This document shows positions 56,676-64,000 of a DNA stretch of 64,000 nucleotides, in pieces (positions within the stretch are counted from its first letter, which is position 1; every line of letters starts with the position of its first letter). Made by a program: the position numbers and the translations under genes. The stretch is from Haematococcus lacustris (lineage: Eukaryota > Chlorophyta > Chlorophyceae > Chlamydomonadales > Haematococcaceae): assembly GCA_030144725.1 (NCBI GenBank), contig JASKMD010000020.1, positions 3,717,000-3,780,999 of the forward strand. The letters are read 5' to 3'. The notes beneath the pieces were generated by a model. That model made no database searches. It saw only the letters and a list, made by a program, of their open reading frames with translations, and was not told where the DNA came from.

Positions 56676-58135
56676 GACCCAGCTTGAGCTAGGCTGGGTG
56701 GGGTAGGTAGCAGGGGTCTCATCCCAAGGTGGGGTGGGAAGGTGGGGTGGGAAGGTGGGGTGGGGACAGGGGCAGAGCAAGGGTGGGCTGGGTGTGGGCG
56801 AGGTGCGGGTGTGAGGTGAGGCAGGATCCCCCATGGGCCCCTCACCGTGGAGGCGACCTGGGCCACCACCTTGAAATGGGTGCGCTGCCAGTGTGTCTTC
56901 CACTGTGACCGTCGAGATGCTGTGAGGTTTGGCGCTGGGCCACAGGCAAGCCACCGGTACTTGGAGTGGCAGCCACACTTCTTGCCCAAGCTGTGCTGCG
57001 GCAGATGCTGCGGGGCGCCCACTTTGGCCTTGAGCATGGTTGATGCTAGCATGTGTGTTGGTCTAGGCAGCTCTAGAAAGTGCTGGAGGCTAAGGTGTAG
57101 ATGTGCAAGCCAGGGGTGGTGTCTGCGCCTTCAGCATGGGTGCTGTGGGTGGTGCAGGGCTGGCAGCAGCAGCAGCTGCCCATGCATTACCTGCATGGCA
57201 GGCACACAGGATGGCCTAGCAGTGCACCTGGCTTGCTGCTGCTCGCTATGCCTTACCTGACCTAAGGGCGCTCGGCCTTTCATGTTGAGCCTGGACCAAC
57301 TCCTATTTGTGTGACATAGTGAGGTTGTGTGATGTGGCACTTCTGGCCGCTTGGCCCACACTCGCTAGAAGCTGGCTCATACTGACCTCGGCATTGTCTT
57401 GGACTGGGTCACTAACTGGGATGGCAAGTGGCACCATGTGTGAAGGGGAGCTGGGCAGAAGCTGGCAAGGGGTGCATGCTGCTCCATGGAGATTTACATG
57501 GCTATGCACTATCCCAATTGCCTGCGTTTGTTGTGGGCTGCATTGTGAAGCACGGTGTGGTTTGGTGTTGCAGTGTGCCAGCTGGTAGTGGAGTGGAAGT
57601 GGAGTGGGAAAGCATAATGGGGTCTTAGCATGAACCTTGCAGGCCCAGTTCTCCATGCTGTATGCATGGCACATGCGGTGTGAGGCCATCGCATCACATT
57701 TTGTATGTGGGATGGATATACAAGAATGGCACTAGCGGGATAACGAGAGAGCCGGGGGTGCTATATAGAGGCTTAAAGGTGTAGGCGATGGCATCAATGA
57801 CTGTTGAGGCCATAATGCGCTGCCCCAGATATTGACAGCTTTGTATGGAGCGACCAGAGGAGTTGCGTTTGGGACAGTGCGTGTTTGAGTGATGATGTCA
57901 TGTCGAGTGCCTGATATAGCGCACGTTTTCATTAGCTGTAGGTAATTGCCATCATTCAATGTGGTGCACAGCAACATAGAATCATGGGAGCTGCTGCGTC
58001 CACATTGCTTGACTTTTTACTTAGGATACTGGTAAAATGGTGATGCATTAAGGAGTAGTGTATATCAACACCACCATCTCATTGGGGACGAGTTATAAAC
58101 AAATGCTCATTACAAAAGTACATCAACAGTTGCTT
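56676..58135. other. Intergenic; one Cys/His-rich open frame of unclear status
   Basis: Downstream of STT7 the plus strand has GGTGGGGTGGGAA tandem units (56727-56764). At about 56855-57045 the minus strand reads HSLGKKCGCHSKYRWLACGP and RSQWKTHWQRTHFKVVAQVA, with Cys and His spacing reminiscent of a zinc finger, but without a start, clear splice sites or a domain match that I can name. The rest (57.1-58.1 kb) shows nothing I can support. Confidence 0.35.
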
Positions 58136-58207
58136 GGGGACATAGCTCAGTGGTAGAGCGCTTGCTTTGCATGCTAGAGGTCTGGGGTTCAAACCCCCAT
58201 GTCTCCA
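58136..58207 (+). tRNA. trnA-UGC: tRNA-Ala (anticodon UGC)
   Basis: Full cloverleaf of 72 nt without an intron. Acceptor stem GGGGACA pairs with TGTCTCC, discriminator A. D-arm GCTCAGTGGTAGAGC; anticodon stem CTTGC/GCTAG with loop TTTGCAT, anticodon TGC; T-arm TGGGGTTCAAACCCCCA. It has the internal A and B box sequences used by RNA polymerase III. A T-run for termination follows at 58207-58213 (ATTTC, weak). Nuclear rather than plastid: the CCA end is not encoded. Confidence 0.96.
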
Positions 58208-58437
58208 TTTCTTTCGTTATTGCCAGCACCAGGCAGTGGTCCTTACGCGTTGTTGTGTTGTTGTTTGTTGATTAGGGTTCGTCTCCACTATATTGTTTTT
58301 ATGTATCGTATCGATGCCAGCCCGTAGCCGAGCAGTTTGACGAGTAGGGCCAGCCCGTGTCAACACAGACATCCCAGTCTCCGCTTAGACGCACTTGGAG
58401 TCACCGTAGACACACAGGGTTATCCCTAACCCTAACT

Positions 58438-59147
58438 CAGGCGTTCCCAACATGGGGTTGGTAATCTTCATGCAACTGCGGCCCATCTACTCCATCATTT
58501 GATGTAACGTTTGCTGCGTCTGCTGCAATGCGATATTGCGCGTTTAATGTTCGACTGGAATTGCCATCGGAGTCTTTCAATGCGGGCAGCCACATGTGAC
58601 CCCGGATGTGTCCCAATCAGAGACCGTGGTTATCTACACTGGTAAGCGTTATCTACACTGGTAAGCGTGAGGCACCTGCAGCTAACAAGTCGAGGGCAGC
58701 AAAGCAAGGTGAGACAACACCACGTACTGCACCTAGCACCTTCTTTCAGCGTAGTAGAGCAGCCGGTAATGCACTTGCGCCAGCAGCAGCTCCAAAAGCT
58801 AGTAGTGGTATCCAGTCGTCACGACTGCCGTCGTCGCGTCCACATGCCAAAAGCAAATCATGTTCCGACTGCTGCTGCGCGTTGCAGGTGCCAGCAACAA
58901 CGGTGTGGCGAAGCGTGCTAGTGTGGCGCGCCTCGCATGAGGCAAAATCGCATGAAATTCAAATGGCGATCTTTGGGCAGGCACTGAGCACCGCTGAGAG
59001 CGAGATAGTTTTTGCTGCGTCGGCCATCTCGTAGCCTTGAGTCTCCTCTGTTTAAAGCACTGTTTACATGTATTTTTGACTGGTTGGCTGCGGAGATACG
59101 GGCTTCCTATCACAGGGGGGTGGTTTTCAGGTAGTTGGGAACGCCTG
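58438..59147. mobile_element. hAT-like terminal inverted repeat element, 710 bp, non-autonomous
   Basis: The left end CAGGCGTTCCCAAC (58438-58451) is the exact reverse complement of GTTGGGAACGCCTG (59134-59147). The CAG...GTTCCCAAC shape is typical of hAT-superfamily termini. Both outer flanks are telomere-like (CCCTAACCCTAACT on the left, ACCCTAACCCTAACCC on the right), so the target duplication is blurred by the repeat. No hAT transposase motifs are visible inside, so it would need a transposase from elsewhere. Confidence 0.6.
58607..59034 (+). CDS. Open frame inside the inverted-repeat element, doubtful
   Basis: A 142-codon frame (58606-59034) with Lys/Ala/Ser-rich composition (NKSRAAKQGETTPRTAPSTF, NALAPAAAPKASSG) and ending LSTAESEIVFAASAIS. 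It contains a 19-bp tandem duplication (TTATCTACACTGGTAAGCG twice at 58631-58668), each copy with a perfect GTAAGC splice donor, so part of it may be intron. No recognised domain; it may be host sequence captured by the element. Confidence 0.2.
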
Positions 59148-60383
59148 ACCCTAACCCTAACCCTACCTGCAGCTGGGCTAGCCTTACTTCTTGCTGGGCA
59201 GCCCTACCCACCCTACACCTCCCTTGAGCTTCAAGTGGGAGGGCAGCAAGGGGTCAAACCCGCTGCTACCTCCTCCCTCTTCATCTGCACACAGCCAGCA
59301 CAACACACTACTCACAGTCACTATTCACAGCCACCCCTTAATGCAGTGTTGCACGAACACAATGGAGTCTCACAGGGTTTGCAGATAGAAGATGCCACCT
59401 CCGGCACAGGGGGCGGGGTGATCCTTAAGATGATGGGCCAGAGGCAGGGTGAGGGCTGGGTACGTATGGTATGAGGTATAAACATCATTTGGGACACCCC
59501 ACGCATCAGTCAAGGCTGGTCAAGGCTCAAAGCGTTAGAGTTTGATTGGCATGGCAAGATTGGTATGAAGGAAGCGAGGATGAAAGGAATGGTGACATCT
59601 TTCCACAGGCACTCTGCACACTTATCCAGGAGCTCCAGTGTGCCTTCCATGGTCCACCATCTAGGCATGAGAATCAGCCCCACTGGGCCCCACTGATCCC
59701 TTACACAAGGGCCAGGGCTCACAAACTCAGCACCCGCAGCTTTTGTCAAAAACAGTGTGGCCCCTAACACATATGCTGGGCACATCTATGCTCGACAGTA
59801 CACCTAATGGGTCTCATGAGCACACCCCAAATAAGGCAGGTAAGACAGGCTGAGTTTGATACGCCGCATGAGACCATGCAACTTAACATGATCCGACCCT
59901 CAGCTATGCAGGTCGACTGCTGCAAGCAAATGTGCATGTGTCGTGTTGTGCCCCTTGGATCTAGTTAAGAGTGAAGCTGATCATGCACTGCAAGGCAGAT
60001 ACACTCCAATCCATGCAGCAGTGTTCTGTGCTACTTTTGCCTTGCAACTTACTTGAACAAGCGCAGAACCGTCCTCAACAATGCTGCAGCTTGTCACATA
60101 GGGTGGTTGCGCATCACCCTGCTCCAATGCGTCCAGGTATGTGTGTTCTGGGAGGCCCCAGGTTTCAGGTAGTGAGCGCCCCCATCTTTCGGGCCGCGTA
60201 CAAAGCGGAGTGACACGCAGATGCAGGGTATGCTGCAGCTTCCTGCGGTCAGTTTGCATATATTACTTTGCGCAGCACGCACAGCAGTCAGTTGGTGCGG
60301 TTACCGCGATGGAGGGTTACTGGACGGGTCGCCGCTGCTTTGACGACAAGTAGACGCGGCGTTTTTTCTGAGGTGGTCCAGGC
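59148..60383. other. Intergenic between the inverted-repeat element and REV3
   Basis: Begins with three CCCTAA telomere-like units (59148-59166). Open frames (for example 59037-59474 +) show no recognisable domain. The last few hundred bases presumably hold the REV3 promoter and 5' leader; an ATG at 60309 opens only a 14-codon upstream frame ending at 60353. Confidence 0.45.
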
Positions 60384-63300
60384 ATGACGCGACACGACCA
60401 AGTCGTGTCAGTTAGGATTGTAGCGATCGACTATGTCCTCGCCGCACCCATCCCCGGCGTGGATGTATGCATCTCGCACTTTGAAGGCACGCAAGTCGAC
60501 ACAGTTCCTGTAGTTCGAATATTTGGCTCCACCCCCGCCGGCCAGAAGGCGTGCGTGCATTTGCACAAGGTAAGGACAGCAGACCAGCTAGGGGGAGGGA
60601 AGTGCAGGTTGCTGTGGACCTACCCACTAGCAGCAGGAGGCACCAAGAGCAGCAGCAGCAGCAGGCAAAAAAAGGCAAAGCCAGGGCTGCAAGCTCAGGC
60701 TGCAGGCACAGCCGAGGTGCACAGTGCAGCAGCATCCCCAGCATCTAGCCGCAGCAGTAGAAGCAGTAGCAGCAGATGCGGGATCTAGGCCACCGACATC
60801 TGGGTCCCTCCCAGACTATGGTCTATCCAAGGCCCTGCCCAGCCCTGCCCTGCCCGTCCCACCTGCTCTGCCATCACTCAGGCCTTCCCCTACTTCTACG
60901 TGCAATACGATGACGACCTGCCCTCATCCCCTACTGAAGGTGTTGGGATGGGGGGATGGAGGGGTGGAGGGGTGGAGGGGCTGCACTAATCTCCAGACCG
61001 AATGCCAGAAGAGGGGCCAACTAAGCAGCCCCACCACAGCCTACACCCTCAGCACACCCTCAGCACACATGCAAGCAGCTCGTGTGCCGGACCGTGACTT
61101 AATGTCGTTGTGGGAGTGGGTGTGGGTGTGGTTGTGGGAGTGAGGTCAGGCAGGCTGAGGGTGGGGCAGGGGTGGGCCAAGGAAGGTAGGCTGAGCACCC
61201 AGAGCGTAGTGGGGTGGGGCGCGGCGGGCACCGACCCACACCCTCACACCTGTGCCTGCACTCTTGCTTGTTGCTCCTGACCTTGTGCAGCGACCAGCTA
61301 CCTGCACCGCATGGCAACCGCCATTGGCCTGGCCATGCGCATGGTGGCTGCTGCGCCCGGCGCCGACGCAGGCTCCAAGAGGCAGGTGGGAGTTCACGCT
61401 CCTGACTGCTGTCGAGCATCCAACCGGCAGCCAGGTCACGGTTGAGGCTGCCACAGCGCAACTGCCATGCATGACCTGAGGTGCAGCGGGCGCAGCCAAG
61501 CAGAGGGAAAACAAGCAGCAGCCTCCCAGCTGTTGCCACCAGAGCAGCTCTGCCATGAGAGGCATACACTGCCCTCCACTGGCTGCTTGCTGATCGCTGG
61601 AGGTCCCGCGCCCAGGCACAGCAGCCCTGCAGCACGCAGCTGTACGCAGTGTGAGGTGTGAGGTGTGAGGTGTGATGCAGAGGAAAGGCAAGCAGCTCCA
61701 AGCCCTTTGCTGAGTGCTGGAGGGCACAGGGTGGTTGAGGCACGTGCAGGATGCAGCCAGCAGCCCGCTATCATCACGTAGCGTCACACCTACCAGCCCA
61801 GGTGTTGGACCTGGGCCTGAACAAGCAACACTGCCGCCACATATAGGCCGACTCTTCAGCCAGTGAGCGCTGCCAGCCAGCCAGCCTCCTGGAACCGCAG
61901 GGGACAGTCAGGCACGCAGGGCTGCCATGCAAGCACAGGCACCCTGCATGGCACACCGCAGCAGTGTGCCAGAGGGCCAGTGGACCTGCAAATACAGGTG
62001 CTTGAAGGATGCTGTCGCAGACTACTTAGCAAACCCATGTATATTGTGGCCAGTGGTTTATACTTACATGGTTTATCAGCATGGTTTGGCCTGGTCTGGC
62101 TTGGTATGGCTGGTAAGGCCTGGTGTGGCTGCTGGAATAGAATACAACCGTGTGATTACATTACCAGCCGCCATCACAGCCACCAGCCGCTAGCTAGCAC
62201 GCCGCCAGCTGTCAGCCCCTGTCTTGCCATGGGCCCTCTTTGCTGGATGGTCTCCAGGCTGCATTTGCCCTGCATGCATGCAAGCCCCCATGCAGGCCAA
62301 GTGCCAGCAAACAGACTCGGTGTGTGAGCCTGCCTGCCACGCCTGCCTGCCTGCCTGCCCCACCTGCCTCCCCTCAGGCATCCAGCCTCAGGCTCTACCC
62401 TCAGCACCTTCTGCCTGCAGGTGGTGCACAACATGCAGCTGGTGCGCGCCTGGCCCTTTTATGGCTACCATGAACAAGAGCGCCTGTTCATCAAAGTGGT
62501 GCTGTGAGTGCGGCTGCCGCATTGCCAGCCCTCTGACCCCCCTTTCCTCACCTCACGCCAGCAAACTCCCATTTATCACCTCTGCCATCTGGCCCTGCCA
62601 CCCCTTCAACCCCTACCCCTGACCCTGACCCTGACCCTGACCCTACCCCTGACCCCTACCCCTGTCCCTGACCCTGACCCTGACCCTGACCCTGACCCTG
62701 ACCCTGACCCTGACCCCTGACCCCTACCCCTGTCCCTGACCCTGACCCTGACCCTGACCCTGACCCTGACCCTGACCCTGACCCTGACCCTGACCCTGAC
62801 CCTGACCCTGACCCTGACCCTGACCCTGACCCTGACCCTGACCCTGACCCTGACCCTGACCCTGACCCTGACCCTGACCCTGACCCTGACCCTGACTTTA
62901 ACAGCTACCACCCTCAAGACATTGCCAAGGTGGCCACTCTGCTGGCGGGAGGCGCCATCATGGGCCGCCGCTTCACCCCCCACGAGTCACACCTCCCCTT
63001 CCTCCTGCAGCTCAAGGTCAGGCAGCGTCCTGGGAGCAGGGGGCAAGCTCGCCAGCTCCAGGGCCATGGAAGGGGGGTGCAGGGCTGGGCAGGCGGTGGG
63101 AGGGGCCAGGGGAAGGAGCCATGCCACATGAGGAATGGAGATGCTGACTTCTGACCCGACCTGACCCGACCCGACCCGACCCGACCCGACCCGACCCGAC
63201 CCTTGCCTGTGCAGATTGACTTTAACCTTCTGGGCATGGGCCAGCTGTGCCTAGGGAGTTGCTTGTTCCGCTCGCCCCTGCCCCTGAGCCCTGCTGCTTA

Positions 63301-64000
63301 CCGGCCTGGGTGGGACCCCCCTGGTGCTGCTGACCTGGCCTCCCCAGCTGCCCCCTACTGCCAGCAGCAGCAGCAGCAGCAGCACTGGCAGGTGGGTGAG
63401 CCCCGCCTGATTAGGCCACATGCAACCCGCCACCATGACTGGCAGCTGAGGGCATGGAAAGGTCATGGGTCAGGACGGATGCAGCAGGGTCAAGAGGTTT
63501 AGGGGGGAAGAGGTAAGCGAGCCAGGGGCAGGGGAGCCACGGGGTCAGGCAGGGCCAGGGGCAGGCCCACGGCTGGATACCAGAACATAGGAGTAATCTT
63601 CGTTAAGATTTTTGTAGAGGGAGATTTTTGTTTTTTGTAGAGGGAGTTTTTTGTATTTGTGAAGTGATGGACAGCCTTCTCTTCCACTGACACACATGCC
63701 AAGAAACCGCCATAATCCCCCTCCTCCTGCATGGCCTGCCATGCTCAAGCACCCCTGGTGTCTGCAGGCTTGGCCTGGGTCTTGCCCTACCTCCAGCCCC
63801 CGGCAGCCTGGGCAGCGGGGGCTTGGGGGGGGCTGCTGGAGGACAGCAGCAGGGGGCCTCCCCCCCGCTGAGCCAGAGCCAGAGGGAGAAGCTGGTGGTC
63901 TGGACTCAGGCCACCACCCCCCAGCACATGCTGTGGGCCCATGCGGCAGCGGCTGGAGGGGGGAGGTGAGGCGAGGGGAAGGGTGGGGCAGGGGTGGGTG
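60384..64000 (+). CDS. REV3: REV3, catalytic subunit of DNA polymerase zeta, N-terminal part
   Basis: Seven exons in phase: 60384-60569, 60882-60939, 61291-61385, 62421-62503, 62905-63016, 63215-63391, 63768-63965; 303 codons, continuing past the window. The conserved REV3 N-terminus is plain: SVRIVAIDYVLAAPIPGVDV, PVVRIFGSTPAGQKACVHLH, AFPYFYVQYDDDLPSSPTE, TSYLHRMATAIGLAM, VVHNMQLVRAWPFYGYHEQE, RLFIKVVLYHPQDIAKVATL, LLAGGAIMGRRFTPHESHLP, FLLQLKIDFNLLGMGQLCLG. This is the B-family exonuclease-like region; the polymerase domain and the zinc and iron-sulphur cysteines lie downstream. The visible 3' exons are Pro/Gly/Gln-rich spacer (polyGln of seven at 63361-63384). Polymerase zeta extends primers past DNA damage. 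The start was chosen as the only ATG giving the family N-terminus with a short leader of eight residues (MTRHDQVV). Confidence 0.93.
62618..62896. repeat. (CCCTGA)n hexanucleotide array
   Basis: About 45 units with a few CCCCTA or CCCTGT variants near the left end, filling REV3 intron 4 up to eight bases before the exon 5 acceptor (CTTTAACAG). Confidence 0.96.
63146..63202. repeat. (CCCGA)n pentanucleotide tract
   Basis: About 11 units in REV3 intron 5, the same unit as the 34826-35117 array. Confidence 0.93.

Noticed and set aside
62606..62983. Open frame with RVRVRV repeats on the minus strand
   Set aside because: Artefact of the (CCCTGA)n array in REV3 intron 4.

Overview
The window reads as nuclear DNA of a chlorophyte green alga, most likely Haematococcus (H. 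lacustris) or a close chlamydomonadalean relative. The evidence is: GC-rich sequence; genes split into many short exons by GT-AG introns; plant-type photosynthesis genes (an STT7/STN7 thylakoid kinase and a PsbP-domain lumen protein); a UGA-containing selenoprotein H; degenerate TnpB/Fanzor-like ORFs of a kind I associate with Haematococcus; and very heavy microsatellite content. The genus is inference. I joined exons by hand from splice sites, reading phase and protein-family similarity; no search was run.

Left part (1-22 kb): 3' portion missing, WDR55-like WD40 gene (-); complete PsbP-domain protein PPD7 (+, seven exons, one GC-AG intron); an unidentified membrane protein (-); an unidentified protein with tandem ER heptad-like repeats (-); two Fanzor C-terminal scraps (+); a truncated Ty3/gypsy integrase (-) beside a 583-bp (GGGCT)n array; a 69-aa small protein (+); a complete nine-exon glutathione S-transferase (+), whose exon 4 region is duplicated about 3.2 kb downstream.

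Middle (22.7-43.2 kb): WAPL cohesin-release factor (-, 1414 codons visible, 5' end lost toward a 500-N gap); GTPBP1-like GTPase 3' half (+, 5' end lost in the same gap); a small basic protein starting with an SV40-like nuclear signal (+); a (CCCGA)n array followed by a long, frameshifted Fanzor pseudogene (+); a 2.8-kb stretch without a recognised gene; and selenoprotein H (-, five exons, 128 residues, CKSU redox motif).

Right part (43.2-64 kb): a 14-exon STT7/STN7 kinase (+, 747 aa), diverging from selenoprotein H, with a 3.75-kb higher-order (CCTG)n array inside intron 11 and further arrays in introns 8, 10 and 13; tRNA-Ala(UGC); a 710-bp hAT-like terminal-inverted-repeat element inside telomere-like sequence; and the 5' part of REV3, the DNA polymerase zeta catalytic subunit (+, runs off the window).

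The genes do not form an operon or a pathway cluster. Two are photosynthetic, one is redox/selenium, one detoxification, three serve chromosome or RNA upkeep (WAPL, REV3, WDR55). The unifying oddity is the repeat landscape: pentanucleotide arrays and minisatellites sit inside introns of working genes while their exons stay intact.
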